Assembly (NCBI GenBank): GCA_020072785.1
Contig: JAIQGG010000003.1
Span: 124,001 to 188,000, forward strand
Length of the DNA: 64,000 nucleotides
Direction of reading: 5' to 3'
Origin: Terriglobia bacterium
GTDB taxonomy: Bacteria > Acidobacteriota > Terriglobia > Acidiferrales > UBA7541
Positions 34,137-45,589 of the stretch are shown in pieces. The notes beneath the pieces are model-generated. The model worked only from the letters and a program-made list of their open reading frames with translations, was not told where the DNA came from and ran no database searches. A program made the translations under genes and the position numbers. Numbering within the stretch: the stretch's first letter is position 1; every line of letters begins with the position of its first letter.

Positions 34137-35165
34137 GTGTCTCTCACTTCCCCGCCCCAGCGGCCTACTCCGGAACGCATTTTCAACATCCTGCACGCGT
34201 ATCAGAACACCGCCGCGCTGAAAACGGCGATCGAGCTGGACGTGTTCACAACGATCGGCGAAGGCGCGGACCAGGCGGCCACGCTGGCGGCCAAGATCGG
34301 AGCGGCGGAGCGCGGAGCGCGCATCCTCTGCGACCATTTGACGATTTTGGGTTTTCTGACAAAGAGCGGAAAACGCTACGCGCTCACTCCGGAAAGCGCG
34401 CTGTTCCTGGACCGGCGCTCGCCGGCGAGCATGGCGCCGCTCATCGGATTCATGGGGCGCGAGGAGTTTACCCGCGCTTTCGGAAAGCTGACCGAAGCGG
34501 TGCGCAAGGGCGGCTCAGCCTTGCCGGATGGAGACAACACCAAGCCCCAGGCCGATTTCTGGGTGGCGTTCGCGCGCTCGATGAAGCCGATCACCAGGCT
34601 GAACGCGGCGTTCCTCGCGCAACTGCTGGGAGCGAAAGAGGGCAAGCCCTGGAAGGTGCTGGACATCGCCGCGGGACACGGGATGTACGGGATCACACTG
34701 GCGCAGCAGAATCCGCAGGCGCGGATTACAGCGGTGGACTGGGCTCCGGTGCTGGAAGTGGCGCAGGAATCTGCGCGCGCGGCGGGGGTGGCGAAACGCT
34801 ACGAGGCGCGGCCGGGAAGCGCGTTCGAGACGGAACTGGGCGAAGGCTACGACATCGCACTACTGACGAATTTCCTGCACCACTTCGATCCCGCAACCTG
34901 CGAGAAAGTCCTGCGGCGGGTGCACGCGGCGCTGCGACCGGGCGGGCGCGCGGTGACCCTGGAATTCATTCCTAACGAAGACTGGGTGACGCCGGCGACG
35001 GCGGCGGCGTTCAGCCTGGTGATGCTGGCTTCGACGGATTCCGGGGACGCGTACACGGCGAGCGAGCTGGAACGGATGTTCCGCAACGCGGGATTCGGGC
35101 GTTCGGTGCTGCATGCCATTCCGGAGATGCCGCAAAGCGTGCTGGTGTCGGAGAAGGCGGAGTAG
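34137..35165 (+). CDS. Family-2 O-methyltransferase (dimerisation plus SAM domain)
   Basis: SAM-dependent methyltransferase of 342 residues with the layout of plant-type and polyketide O-methyltransferases: an N-terminal winged-helix dimerisation domain (ERIFNILHAYQNTAALKTAI, then TIGEGADQAATLAAKIGA) and a C-terminal Rossmann domain with VLDIAAGHGMYGITLAQQNP, ARITAVDWAPVLEVA and DIALLTNFLHHFD. The last His pair is near the expected catalytic position. The substrate is unknown; similar proteins act on phenols, quinones or bacteriochlorophyll precursors. GTG 34137-34139 was chosen for AAGGAG upstream and homology from SLTSPPQRPTPERIF; the frame opens earlier without similarity. Confidence 0.88.
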   Translation: MSLTSPPQRPTPERIFNILHAYQNTAALKTAIELDVFTTIGEGADQAATLAAKIGAAERGARILCDHLTILGFLTKSGKRYALTPESALFLDRRSPASMAPLIGFMGREEFTRAFGKLTEAVRKGGSALPDGDNTKPQADFWVAFARSMKPITRLNAAFLAQLLGAKEGKPWKVLDIAAGHGMYGITLAQQNPQARITAVDWAPVLEVAQESARAAGVAKRYEARPGSAFETELGEGYDIALLTNFLHHFDPATCEKVLRRVHAALRPGGRAVTLEFIPNEDWVTPATAAAFSLVMLASTDSGDAYTASELERMFRNAGFGRSVLHAIPEMPQSVLVSEKAE

Positions 35166-35179
35166 CGGAGGAGAAAAGA

Positions 35180-35199
35180 CCGCCCTCGGAAGAGGGCGG
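35180..35199. terminator. Bidirectional hairpin between convergent genes
   Basis: Eight-bp arms CCGCCCTC and GAGGGCGG close a GGAA loop, between the methyltransferase stop and the convergent deaminase stop. No T-run is present. Confidence 0.5.
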
Positions 35200-35219
35200 C
35201 TACAGAGTGTCTTGAAGAT

Positions 35220-35687
35220 TCAATAGGGTTTTTTGGAGGAGAGCTCGCGCCACGCGGAGAAGATGGCGAGGGCCTCGTCGCGGAGAAGCTGGGTCATGGG
35301 CAGGTGGCGCTGGGCGCGCGGGTGTCTGAGCTCGTCGTAGATGAAGGCGTCGTCGAAGCCGGCAGCGGCGGCGTCCTCCGCGGTGCCGGCGTAAAAGATG
35401 CGCGCGGGGCGGGCCCAGTAGATGGCACCGAGGCACATGGGACAGGGCTCGCAGGTGGTGTAGAGATCGCAGCCGGTGAGCTGGAAATCGCCGAGGGCGC
35501 GGCAGGCTGCGCGGATGGCCACGATTTCGGCGTGGGCCGTGGGGTCGTTGGTGGCGGTGACGCGGTTGGCGCCTTCGGCCAGGATGCGGCCCTCCTGGAC
35601 GACCAGCGCGGCAAAGGGGCCGCCGCCGTGGACGCGGACGTTGTCGATGGCCAGAGCGATGGCGCGGCGCATGAATTCGGCAGACAT
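35220..35687 (-). CDS. Guanine deaminase-like nucleoside deaminase
   Basis: Zinc-dependent CDA-fold deaminase of 155 residues, closest in motif spacing to bacterial guanine deaminase (guanine to xanthine). Zinc site: DPTAHAEIVAIRAAC (His, with catalytic Glu) and CEPCPMCLGAIYWARPARIF. Other family blocks: RRAIALAIDNVR, GGPFAALVVQEGRILAEGAN, GDFQLTGCDLYTT and AAGFDDAFIYDEL. ATG 35685-35687 was preferred; earlier in-frame starts pass through the decayed palindrome at 35697-35713. The end SSKKPY is short of some relatives. It faces the O-methyltransferase gene convergently. Confidence 0.9.
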   Translation of the reverse strand: MSAEFMRRAIALAIDNVRVHGGGPFAALVVQEGRILAEGANRVTATNDPTAHAEIVAIRAACRALGDFQLTGCDLYTTCEPCPMCLGAIYWARPARIFYAGTAEDAAAAGFDDAFIYDELRHPRAQRHLPMTQLLRDEALAIFSAWRELSSKKPY

Positions 35688-35696
35688 TCGATTGAG

Positions 35697-35713
35697 CGAC
35701 CGCAAAGCGGTAG
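35697..35713. repeat. Dispersed palindrome, decayed copy 6
   Basis: CGACCGCAAAGCGGTAG keeps the core GACCGC-AAA-GCGGT but has lost the outer pairs. Just upstream of the deaminase start. Confidence 0.6.
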
Positions 35714-35723
35714 ACATCTTGCG

Positions 35724-35740
35724 CGACTGCAAAGTGGTCG
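35724..35740. repeat. Dispersed palindrome, decayed copy 7
   Basis: CGACTGCAAAGTGGTCG differs from the core at two arm positions. It follows copy 6 after 10 bases, the same spacing as copies 3 and 4, so pairs may be duplicated as units. Confidence 0.55.
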
Positions 35741-36126
35741 ACGATTTACCCTCCCCAGAGTGCCCTTTTTTCAGAGACCGCGCAATCGAGGCGTCCCGGC
35801 GAGTGCGCAGGGAGTGGCTACGGGGCGTGCGAGGATCCCGGGCGAGAAAGACAGGAAGGGCGTGGCGTGGGGAGGTCTGCGCGGGGTGAGTATTGGCGCA
35901 GGCGGATGGGGAAATTAGCGCAAAATGGAACGCGGCCAGCCCAGCTGCAGCCGTAAGTTCTCTGTCCTCAATAGATTACAGCCATCCCAATCGGCATAAC
36001 CCGTGCTCAGATCTCCATAGGGGAGGATTCGCGGCGGTGTGTGCGCCGGGCCGCAGCACAAGCCCATACGCGCACGAAACAGCGCCCACCTGAGTCTTCT
36101 CAGCATGGTGCAAAAAGGGGTGAATC

Positions 36127-37752
<1,626 letters not shown>

Positions 37753-37866
37753 TACTCTAGGGGCCCGGGAATTCCTTATGTTGCGGTCTCTCCCAATGGC
37801 ACCCCTCGAACGCGCCGAAATTTGTTCTGCATTCGCATGCAAACCACTGCATCACTGGAGACAGGG

Positions 37867-40800
37867 ATGGCAAAGCCGATGGTCATTCTGGATGGAAACG
37901 AGGCCGCTGCCTCGGTTGCATACCGCCTGAGCGAGGTGATCGCGATCTATCCGATCACGCCTTCGTCGCCGATGGGCGAGCTGGCGGACCAGTGGAAGGA
38001 AGAAGGCAAGGCCAACCTGTGGGGAGCGGTGCCGCAGGTGGTGGAGATGCAGAGCGAAGGCGGCGCGGCGGGCGCGCTGCATGGCGCGCTGCAGGCCGGG
38101 GCGCTGGGGACCACGTTCACCTCGTCGCAGGGCCTGCTGCTGATGATCCCCAACATGTACAAGATCGCCGGAGAGCTGACACCGGCGGTGATCCACGTGG
38201 CGGCGCGCGCCGTGGCCACGCACGCCCTGTCCATCTTCGGCGACCACAGCGACGTGATGGCGGTGCGGCAGACCGGCTTCGCGCTGCTGGCGTCGAATTC
38301 CGTGCAGGAGGCCACGGATTTAGCCCTGGTGGCGCACGCGGCCACGCTCGAGGCGCGCATTCCGTTCCTGCATTTCTTCGACGGCTTCCGCACCTCGCAC
38401 GAACTGAACAAGATCCATCCGCTTTCCGACGCGGACCTCGGCGCGGTTCTCAGCGGGGAGCACGTGCGGCTGCACCGCGAGCGCGCCTTGAGCCCGGACC
38501 GCCCAGTGCTGCGCGGAACGGCGCAGAACCCCGACGTATTCTTCCAGGCGCGGGAGGCCGGGAACGCCTACTACCGGGCGTGCCCGGCGATCGTGCAGGA
38601 CGTGATGGACCGCTTCGGGCGCCAGACGGGGCGGCACTATCACCTCTTCGACTATGTGGGCGCGGCGGACGCGGAGCGCGTGGTGGTGGTGATGGGCTCG
38701 GCAGCGGGCGCCGTGGAAGAGACGGTCGAGTGGCTGGCGGCCCGCGGGGAGAAGGTGGGCATGCTGAAGGTGCGCCTGTACCGGCCGTTCGACCTGCACG
38801 CATTTTCCGCGGCGCTGCCCAAGACGGTGCACAGCCTCGCCGTGCTGGACCGCACCAAAGAGCCCGGAAGCATCGGCGAGCCGCTCTATCTGGACATCGT
38901 GACGGGGCTGGTGGAGACCTGGCGAACGGCACGGGTGATCGGCGGGCGTTACGGGTTGTCGTCGAAGGAGTTCACACCGGCGATGGCCAAAGCCGTTTTC
39001 GACGAACTGAAGAAGGACGCTCCGCAGAACCATTTCACGGTGGGCATCCAGGACGACGTGACGCACACCAGCCTGGCCTACGACCCGGCGTTCGTGACCG
39101 AGGGGGCCAAGACGGTGCGCGCGCTGTTCTACGGACTAGGGTCGGACGGCACCGTGGGCGCGAACAAGAATTCCATCAAGATCATCGGCGAAGAGACGCC
39201 GAACCACGCGCAGGGCTACTTCGTCTACGATTCGAAGAAGGCGGGCTCGGTCACCGTCTCGCACCTGCGTTTCGGGCCCGACCCCATCCGCTCGGCGTAC
39301 CTGATCGAGCGGGCCAGCTTCATCGGCTGCCACCAATTTCAGTTTCTCGAGCGCATGGACGTGCTTTCGCGCGCGGAGAACGGAGCGATTTTCCTGCTGA
39401 ACGCGCCGTTCGGGGCGGAAGCGGTGTGGGACCAGCTTCCGCGCACGATGCAGGAGCAGATCCTGAAGAAAAAGCTGCGGCTGTTCGTGATCGACGCGTA
39501 CAAAGTGGCGCGCGAAGCGGGCATGGGCCGGCGGATCAATATCATTATGCAGACCTGCTTCTTCGCCATCAGCGGGATTCTGCCCCGGGAAGAGGCCGTG
39601 AAGGCGATCAAGGGCGCGATCGAGCACACTTACGGAAAGCGCGGCGAGGCGGTGCTGCAGAAAAACTATGCGGCGGTGGACCGCACGCTGGCGCACCTGT
39701 TCGAAGTGAAAGTGCCGGACAAGATCACGGCGCACTTCGACGTGCTGCCGCCGGTGCCGGAGCGCGCGCCGGCGTTCGTGCGCGGCGTGCTGGGAGAGAT
39801 CGTGGCGGGGCTGGGCGACGAACTGCCGGTGAGCGCGCTGCCGCCCGACGGCACGTTCCCGACGGGCACGGCGAAATGGGAGAAGCGCAACATTGCGCAA
39901 GAAATTCCCGTGTGGGACGAAGTACTGTGCATCCAGTGCGGCAAGTGCGTGCTGGTCTGCCCGCATGCGGTGATTCGCGCGAAGGTCTACGACAGCAGCC
40001 AGCTGGCGAACGCACCGGAGGGCTTCAAGACGGCCAAGCCGCGCTGGCGGGAATTCGAAACGCTGCGCTACACGCTGCAGGTGGCGCCGGAGGACTGCAC
40101 GGGCTGCGCGCTGTGCGTGGAGGTGTGCCCGGCGAAGAGCAAGAGCATGGCGAAGTATAAGGCGATCAACATGGCGCCGCAGGCGCCGCTGCGCGAGCCG
40201 GAAAGCAAGAACTGGGAGTTTTTCCTGGCGCTGCCGGAGCTGTCGCGGGAACGGCTGTCCCTGGGGCAGGTGAAGGACGTGCAACTGCTCGAGCCGCTGT
40301 TCGAATTCTCCGGGGCCTGCGCGGGGTGCGGCGAGACGCCGTACATCAAGCTGATGACGCAGCTTTTCGGCGACCGGCTGCTCATCGCCAACGCCACGGG
40401 CTGCAGCTCCATCTACGGCGGGAACCTGCCGACCACGCCGTACACCACGAACCTGCAGGGGCGCGGGCCGGCGTGGTCCAATTCGCTGTTCGAGGACAAC
40501 GCCGAATTCGGTCTGGGGATGCGCCTGGCGGTGGACCACCAGGCGGAATACGCCCGGCACCTGGTGAAAAAGCTGACCGGGGAGATCGGGGAGGATCTGG
40601 CGCGCCGGATTCTGAACGCGGACCAGAGCCGCGAGGAAGGCATCGCGGAACAGCGCGAGCGGGTGGCCGCCATGCGGCGGCGGCTGGCGGGCAAAGAGAA
40701 CGCGGAGGTGCGCGACCTGCTGGCGGTGGCGGACACCCTGCTGCGCAAGAGCGTGTGGATCGTGGGCGGAGACGGCTGGGCCTACGACATCGGCGCCGGC

Positions 40801-41475
40801 GGTCTGGACCACGTGCTGGGCACGGGAATGAACGTGAACATGCTGGTGCTGGACACGGAAGTGTATTCGAACACCGGCGGGCAGATGTCCAAGGCCACGC
40901 CGCGCGGGGCGGTGGCGAAATTTGCCGCCGGCGGCAAGCAGACGGCCAAGAAAGACCTGGCTATGGAGGCCATCAGCTACGGCAACGTATACGTAGCGCG
41001 GGTGGCCATGGGCGGCGGGGACACGCACACGGTGAAGGCGTTCCTGGAGGCGGAGGCGCACCCCGGACCGTCGCTGATCATCGCCTACAGCCACTGCATC
41101 GCGCATGGCTACGACATGATGTTCGGAATCAACCAACAGAAGGCGGCGGTGCTCTCCGGCTACTGGCCACTGATCCGCTACAACCCGGGGCTGCGGGCGG
41201 AAGGCCGCAATCCGTTCCAGCTGGATTCCAAAGCGCCGAGCATCCCCCTGAAGCAGTATGCCTACCAGGAAGCGCGCTATACGATGCTGGCGCGAAGTAA
41301 CCCGGAAGCCGCGGCGGAACTCCTGCAGATGGCCCAGGAGGACGTGGAACGCCGCTGGCGGGTGTATTCGAACCGCGCGGCGCTGCAGATGCCCCCCCGG
41401 CCGGGGGAAAAGAGCCCCGCAGCAGGGGAAGCCCAAACCACCGTGCCGGCCGGCGGTAAGGAAGGAGAAGAATAA
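37867..41475 (+). CDS. nifJ: Pyruvate:ferredoxin (flavodoxin) oxidoreductase
   Basis: Single-chain homodimeric oxidoreductase of 1202 residues: pyruvate plus CoA to acetyl-CoA, CO2 and reduced ferredoxin. ATG 37867 follows GGAG and begins [20 protein letters not shown], the family start. Domain I carries [18 protein letters not shown]. The ferredoxin-like insert has two clusters ([16 protein letters not shown] and [15 protein letters not shown]). The proximal cluster and TPP domain show [52 protein letters not shown] and [19 protein letters not shown]. The stop overlaps the start of the next gene (TAATG), so translation is coupled to the DHOD-like protein and then to the sigma factor gene. 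Confidence 0.97.
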   Translation: MAKPMVILDGNEAAASVAYRLSEVIAIYPITPSSPMGELADQWKEEGKANLWGAVPQVVEMQSEGGAAGALHGALQAGALGTTFTSSQGLLLMIPNMYKIAGELTPAVIHVAARAVATHALSIFGDHSDVMAVRQTGFALLASNSVQEATDLALVAHAATLEARIPFLHFFDGFRTSHELNKIHPLSDADLGAVLSGEHVRLHRERALSPDRPVLRGTAQNPDVFFQAREAGNAYYRACPAIVQDVMDRFGRQTGRHYHLFDYVGAADAERVVVVMGSAAGAVEETVEWLAARGEKVGMLKVRLYRPFDLHAFSAALPKTVHSLAVLDRTKEPGSIGEPLYLDIVTGLVETWRTARVIGGRYGLSSKEFTPAMAKAVFDELKKDAPQNHFTVGIQDDVTHTSLAYDPAFVTEGAKTVRALFYGLGSDGTVGANKNSIKIIGEETPNHAQGYFVYDSKKAGSVTVSHLRFGPDPIRSAYLIERASFIGCHQFQFLERMDVLSRAENGAIFLLNAPFGAEAVWDQLPRTMQEQILKKKLRLFVIDAYKVAREAGMGRRINIIMQTCFFAISGILPREEAVKAIKGAIEHTYGKRGEAVLQKNYAAVDRTLAHLFEVKVPDKITAHFDVLPPVPERAPAFVRGVLGEIVAGLGDELPVSALPPDGTFPTGTAKWEKRNIAQEIPVWDEVLCIQCGKCVLVCPHAVIRAKVYDSSQLANAPEGFKTAKPRWREFETLRYTLQVAPEDCTGCALCVEVCPAKSKSMAKYKAINMAPQAPLREPESKNWEFFLALPELSRERLSLGQVKDVQLLEPLFEFSGACAGCGETPYIKLMTQLFGDRLLIANATGCSSIYGGNLPTTPYTTNLQGRGPAWSNSLFEDNAEFGLGMRLAVDHQAEYARHLVKKLTGEIGEDLARRILNADQSREEGIAEQRERVAAMRRRLAGKENAEVRDLLAVADTLLRKSVWIVGGDGWAYDIGAGGLDHVLGTGMNVNMLVLDTEVYSNTGGQMSKATPRGAVAKFAAGGKQTAKKDLAMEAISYGNVYVARVAMGGGDTHTVKAFLEAEAHPGPSLIIAYSHCIAHGYDMMFGINQQKAAVLSGYWPLIRYNPGLRAEGRNPFQLDSKAPSIPLKQYAYQEARYTMLARSNPEAAAELLQMAQEDVERRWRVYSNRAALQMPPRPGEKSPAAGEAQTTVPAGGKEGEE

Positions 41476-42479
41476 TGGTTGACCTCAGCGCACAGTACCT
41501 GGGCCTGCTGCTGAAGAACCCGCTGGTAGCTTCGTCTTCTCCACTGACCGAATCGGTGGACAACATCCGGCGGCTGGAGGACATGGGCATCGCGGCGGTG
41601 GTGCTGCCTTCGCTGTTTGAAGAGCAACTGACGCTGGAGAGCGCGGCGCTGGACGAGGATCTGTGGCGCGGCGCGGAAGAGTTCGCCGAGGCCACCACGT
41701 ACCTGCCGGACCTCTCGACGTACAACACCGGGCCGGACGGTTACCTGGAGTTGATCCGGCGCGCCAAGCACAGCGTGGCCATCCCGGTGATAGCCAGCCT
41801 TAACGGAGTGACGCCGAGCGGCTGGGTGCGCTACGCCAAGCACATCGAGCAGGCGGGCGCGGACGCCCTGGAGCTGAACATTTACAACATCGCCACGGAT
41901 CCGCTGCGCAGCGGCGCAGACGTCGAGGAAGACTGCTGCGAGCTGGTGCACCAGGTCAAAACCAGCGTGCGCATTCCGGTGGCGGTGAAGCTTTCACCGT
42001 ACTTCAGCTCGATGACGCACATGGCGAAGCGGCTGGACCGCGCGGGCGCCGACGCGCTGGTGCTGTTCAACCGCTTCTACCAGCCGGATTTCGATATCGA
42101 GGGGCTGGAGGTGGTGCCGCGGCTGCATCTGAGTCATCCCGAGGAGCTGCTGCCGCGCCTGCACTGGGTGGCCATCATCTACGGGCACATCAAGGGGAAT
42201 CTGGCGGTGACCGGAGGGGTGCACAGCGCGCTGGACGTGGTGAAGTGCGTGATGGCGGGAGCCAGCGTGGCCATGATGGCCTCGGCGCCCCTGGAAAACG
42301 GGGTGCGTTTCATCCACCGCGTGCGCCAGGACCTGGAACACTGGCTGGAAGAGCACGAATACGAATCGATGCGGCAGATGCTGGGGAGCATGAGCCACCG
42401 CGCGGTGCCGGATCCGGCGGCGTTTCAGCGCGGGAACTACATGAAAGTGCTGAGTTCTTACGCACTGCGGTTGCGCTAA
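41475..42479 (+). CDS. Dihydroorotate dehydrogenase-like FMN protein
   Basis: TIM-barrel flavoprotein of 334 residues related to class I dihydroorotate dehydrogenases; homologues often sit beside pyruvate:ferredoxin oxidoreductase genes, and their reaction is not settled. Blocks: [88 protein letters not shown] and [20 protein letters not shown] (FMN phosphate region). The usual catalytic Cys/Ser loop is not obvious. ATG overlaps the nifJ stop by one base. Because the real pyrimidine gene would normally lie in a pyr context, a redox role with NifJ is more likely (inference). Confidence 0.88.
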   Translation: MVDLSAQYLGLLLKNPLVASSSPLTESVDNIRRLEDMGIAAVVLPSLFEEQLTLESAALDEDLWRGAEEFAEATTYLPDLSTYNTGPDGYLELIRRAKHSVAIPVIASLNGVTPSGWVRYAKHIEQAGADALELNIYNIATDPLRSGADVEEDCCELVHQVKTSVRIPVAVKLSPYFSSMTHMAKRLDRAGADALVLFNRFYQPDFDIEGLEVVPRLHLSHPEELLPRLHWVAIIYGHIKGNLAVTGGVHSALDVVKCVMAGASVAMMASAPLENGVRFIHRVRQDLEHWLEEHEYESMRQMLGSMSHRAVPDPAAFQRGNYMKVLSSYALRLR

Positions 42480-42482
42480 ACC

Positions 42483-43364
42483 GTGCGCGCCGAGGTGCTG
42501 AAGGCGGTCGAGCTGTTGAAAAAAGGAGACGCGGCGGCGACCAACGAGGCGCTGGCGCTACTGCGGGACACCGTGTATTCGTTCAGCATGCGCGTGTGCG
42601 GGCATCGCGAGGACGCCGAGGACACCTCGCAGGAAGTGCTGCTGAAGTCCATTCCCTACCTGCCGCGCTTCGCGAATCCCCAGGCGCTGGGCGTGTGGCT
42701 CTACAAGGTCGCGCGGAATCAGTGCCTGATGCGGCGGCGGAAGAGCAAGTTTGCTCCGGTGCGCGAACTGGCGCTGGACGCGCTGCTGCCGGAGCGCGCC
42801 GAATTGGAACGGCTGCTGCAGCACAAAGGAGCGACGCCGGAGGCGGCCACCCTGAACAGCGAGCGGGCGGAGCGGCTGCGCGCGGCGGTGCTGCGCATGC
42901 CTCCGGCCTACCGGCTGATCCTGGTGCTGCACGACATCGAAGAGCTCTCGAGCGCGGAGGTCGCGCAAGTGACCGGGCTGCGCGAAGGCACAGTGCGTGT
43001 GCGGCTGCACCGCGCGCGGCTCTTCCTGCGCAAGGAGCTGACGAAAGCCCCCGCGGCGCGGCGCAGCCGGCGGGAGGCGGCGCGGCGGCCGGCGCAGCCC
43101 GGCGGAGAGTTCCGGCCGTCGGAGCGCTGCCGGAGAATCTTTGCGCGGCTCAGCGACTATCTCGATGGCGAAATCGACCGCGGAACCTGCGAAGAACTCG
43201 AGAAGCATATGTCCGGCTGCGCCCCGTGCGAGGCTTTCCTCTCCAGCCTGCGCGCGACGGTGCAGCAGTGCCGGCAGGCCGGCGAACTCGACCTGCGCGG
43301 AGGAGCCACGCCGAAAACGCGGCCCACCCGCAAGCCAGAGGCGATGGCCTCGGAGGTTGGATAA
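42483..43364 (+). CDS. ECF-type sigma factor fused to a zf-HC2 anti-sigma-type domain
   Basis: RNA polymerase sigma factor of 293 residues. Region 2 covers about 25-90 (CGHREDAEDTSQEVLLKSI, ALGVWLYKVARNQCLMRRRK) and region 4 about 128-185 (LRMPPAYRLILVLHDIEELS, GLREGTVRVRLHRARLFL). After a basic linker (189-207), residues 215-265 form a zinc-finger of the anti-sigma HC2 type: CRRIFARLSDYLDGEIDRGT and His242-x3-Cys246-x2-Cys249 (HMSGCAPC). Such a module normally belongs to a separate, membrane-anchored anti-sigma factor; here there is no membrane helix. GTG 42483 starts three bases after the preceding stop, so it is coupled to nifJ and the DHOD-like gene. Redox control of the zinc site is a reasonable guess. 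Confidence 0.88.
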   Translation: MRAEVLKAVELLKKGDAAATNEALALLRDTVYSFSMRVCGHREDAEDTSQEVLLKSIPYLPRFANPQALGVWLYKVARNQCLMRRRKSKFAPVRELALDALLPERAELERLLQHKGATPEAATLNSERAERLRAAVLRMPPAYRLILVLHDIEELSSAEVAQVTGLREGTVRVRLHRARLFLRKELTKAPAARRSRREAARRPAQPGGEFRPSERCRRIFARLSDYLDGEIDRGTCEELEKHMSGCAPCEAFLSSLRATVQQCRQAGELDLRGGATPKTRPTRKPEAMASEVG

Positions 43365-43367
43365 GCG

Positions 43368-43384
43368 TGACCGCGAAGCGGTCG
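43368..43384. repeat. Dispersed palindrome, copy 8
   Basis: TGACCGCGAAGCGGTCG, one outer mismatch, starting four bases after the stop of the sigma factor gene. Confidence 0.75.
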
Positions 43385-43617
43385 ACGTGTAGAGAGGCGC
43401 GGAAGAAAGAGGAGATGGCCGTAGTTTAAAGTTGACCGGTCGTAATCGCAGTTTCCCTTCCTTATGCTAAGTGCTTTCCCTGTAATGGGTTACGGCCGGA
43501 GTGCTACTGTGGCGGCAGTTCCATGCGCTGCGTATCTCCAGGCCCCAAAGTTTCTGTAACAAATGCCCGCCAAGTGCATTTCTCTTGTAACGGGCAATCG
43601 TCCGACGAGGAGGACCC

Positions 43618-44088
43618 ATGATCGAAGCCAAAGTAATACTGACCCAGCCGACGCACGGCGGACGGCAGTTCGTGGCCGGGACCGGCAGCGGGCATCATTT
43701 CATTCTGGATGACGCCCAGGGAGGAACGGGCGCAAAGCCCATCGAACTGCTGGCCGTGGCCCTGGCGGGGTGCACGGCGTTTGACGTCATCAACATCCTG
43801 CGCAAAAAGCGCCAGGACGTGACCGGCTACGAGGTGCGGGTGGAGGCGGACCAGGCGGATGCGCCGCCGCAGGTCTTCACGCGGGTGCGCATTCACCACG
43901 TGGTGAAGGGGCACGCGGTGGAAAAGCGCGCCGTGGAAGAAGCCATCCGGCTCTCCGAAGAGAAGTACTGTTCCGTAGGAGTGATGGTGCAGAAGACCGC
44001 CAAGTTCACGAGCGACTACGAGATCGTCGCCGAAGAGGCCGGGGTGCACGGGGCCACGGAAGCAGCCGCAGTGCCTGTGGGGCATTGA
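43618..44088 (+). CDS. OsmC/Ohr-family protein
   Basis: Cytosolic OsmC-fold protein of 156 residues; members are thiol peroxidases for organic hydroperoxides or stress proteins of unknown activity. ATG 43618 follows CGAGGAGG. Family regions: FILDDAQGGTGAKPIELLAV, then ALAGCTAFDVINILRKKRQD with the first reactive-type cysteine, and a second cysteine in SEEKYCSVGVMVQKTAKF. Both cysteines are at positions typical of the OsmC fold, so peroxidase activity is possible. The C-terminal tail (HGATEAAAVPVGH) is short and non-conserved. It lies upstream of the efflux operon but is separated by 94 bases and a palindrome. Confidence 0.92.
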   Translation: MIEAKVILTQPTHGGRQFVAGTGSGHHFILDDAQGGTGAKPIELLAVALAGCTAFDVINILRKKRQDVTGYEVRVEADQADAPPQVFTRVRIHHVVKGHAVEKRAVEEAIRLSEEKYCSVGVMVQKTAKFTSDYEIVAEEAGVHGATEAAAVPVGH

Positions 44089-44145
44089 ACCCAGCCGGGA
44101 TATGCGGGACCGATTTGCGGCAGGAGAGCGCGCCTTTTGTACGCG

Positions 44146-44162
44146 TGACCGCAAAGCGGTCA
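44146..44162. repeat. Dispersed palindrome TGACCGC-NAA-GCGGTCA, copy 9
   Basis: Perfect arms with an AAA spacer, between osmC-like and tolC-like genes, 20 bases before the chosen TolC start. Confidence 0.8.
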
Positions 44163-44182
44163 ACCTGCGTGGAGGGAGAAGA

Positions 44183-45589
44183 ATGTCTGTGGTGATGGAT
44201 CGCTTGCGCCAAGTAGCGGTTTTCCTGCTGGCGGCAGGGTTGGGCGGAGTTTTCCCGGGAGCCGGCAGGGTTTGCGCACAAACGGCCCCCCAAGCGGGCG
44301 CGCCGCTGGCGCTCGCGGATGCCGTACAGATCGCGCTGGAAAAAAATCCGGAGCACAAGGCGGCGCTGGCCGAAGAACGCGCGGCGGCGGCGGGAGTACG
44401 CGAAGCACGCTCCGGGCTTTTCCCCCAGGTGCACTTTTCCGAATCGGGCTTTCGCAGCAATGATCCGGTCTTCGTCTTCGGGACCAAGCTGCGCGAGCGG
44501 CGCTTCACCGCGGCGGATTTCAGTCTCGGACAGCTGAATACGCCAACGCCGGTGGGCCTCTTCACAACGCGGTTCGCCGGCGGCTGGAACCTCTTCGACT
44601 CCTTCCGCACGCAGCGCGAGATGCAGGGAGCCTCGCTGCACCGCGAGGCCGCGGCACAGCAGCTGCAGCGGACGGACCAGGAGCTGGTGCGCAGGGTGGT
44701 GGGCGCGTACTACGACGTGCTGCTGGCGCAGAAGCAGCGGGCCGTGGCGGAAAAAAGCGTGGCGGCGGCGCAGGCGATCTTCGAGCGCGCCCAGGCGCGG
44801 CGCGAGACCGGCCTGGCGGTGGATTCGGATGTGCTCAGCGCGGAGGTGCATCTCCGCGAGCGGCAGCAGGAGCTGATCCGGGCGCGCAACGACGTCGCGC
44901 TGCTGCTGGCGGCGCTGGCAACGAGCATGGGCGTGCCCGCGGATTCCGTCTCCCGGCTGAACGACGATGTGCTGGCCGAGCGTCCGCTTCCCCTGGATAC
45001 CCTGCCGGAACTGGAACAGCGCGCGGTGGCCGGGCGGCCGGACCTGAAGCGCATCGGCAGCGAGAAAGCGGCACAGGAGAAGAGCGTCGCAGCGGCGAAA
45101 TCGGCGTTCGGGCCGCGGCTCACGGCAATGGCCTCCTGGGAGCAGGACAACATCACCCTGGCGGGCCACGGCGGAAACAACTGGACCGCGGGCTTCGACC
45201 TGCATATGGACCTTTTCGACGGTGGAGCGAAGCGAGCGGAGCTGGCGCGGGAGCGCGCGGTGGCGGAACGGCTCGGGCAGCTCGAAGAAGCGGCGCGGAA
45301 CGCGGTGCGCCTGGAGGTGCGCCGAGCGTACTACGGCGTGGAAACGGCGCGGCAGCAGTTGGAGGTAGCGCGCGCGAGCGTGGCGCAGGCGCAGGAAAGC
45401 CTGCGCATCCAGCAGAACCGCTATGAGGCCGGGCTGACCACGCTGCCGGATCTGCTGGCGGTGGAAGACGCGGCGCGGCACACGGAAACAAGCTACTGGC
45501 AGGTGGTCTACCAGTTGCGGACGAGTTACGCCGATCTGGAGCTGGCGACGGGACGGCTGAACACAAATTCTCCGGTGGTGAAACCATGA
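44183..45589 (+). CDS. TolC-family outer-membrane efflux protein
   Basis: Outer-membrane channel of the TolC family (468 residues) for the RND pump encoded next. ATG 44183 follows GGAGGGAGAAGA; the frame extends upstream through a palindrome and is not homologous. A signal peptide ([20 protein letters not shown]) leads to the first helical repeat ([20 protein letters not shown]). The second repeat starts near [20 protein letters not shown], with paired coiled-coil stretches [19 protein letters not shown] and [20 protein letters not shown], and strand segments [14 protein letters not shown] and [14 protein letters not shown]. The stop overlaps the adaptor start (ATGA). Confidence 0.93.
   Translation: MSVVMDRLRQVAVFLLAAGLGGVFPGAGRVCAQTAPQAGAPLALADAVQIALEKNPEHKAALAEERAAAAGVREARSGLFPQVHFSESGFRSNDPVFVFGTKLRERRFTAADFSLGQLNTPTPVGLFTTRFAGGWNLFDSFRTQREMQGASLHREAAAQQLQRTDQELVRRVVGAYYDVLLAQKQRAVAEKSVAAAQAIFERAQARRETGLAVDSDVLSAEVHLRERQQELIRARNDVALLLAALATSMGVPADSVSRLNDDVLAERPLPLDTLPELEQRAVAGRPDLKRIGSEKAAQEKSVAAAKSAFGPRLTAMASWEQDNITLAGHGGNNWTAGFDLHMDLFDGGAKRAELARERAVAERLGQLEEAARNAVRLEVRRAYYGVETARQQLEVARASVAQAQESLRIQQNRYEAGLTTLPDLLAVEDAARHTETSYWQVVYQLRTSYADLELATGRLNTNSPVVKP

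Larger units (their letters stand above)
35688..36126. other. Region upstream of the GroEL paralogue
   Basis: 439 bases with no convincing gene. Two decayed palindrome copies lie at its left end. I looked for a CIRCE operator (TTAGCACTC and its inverted partner) near the groEL start and found none, so HrcA control is not supported. The open frames here have no homology-like features. Confidence 0.5.

Noticed and set aside
35688-36126. CIRCE/HrcA operator before the GroEL paralogue
   Set aside because: Neither half of the CIRCE inverted repeat is present.
41475-42479. pyrD, the pyrimidine-pathway dihydroorotate dehydrogenase
   Set aside because: Coupled to nifJ rather than pyr genes, and the catalytic loop of true PyrD is not evident; kept as DHOD-like only.
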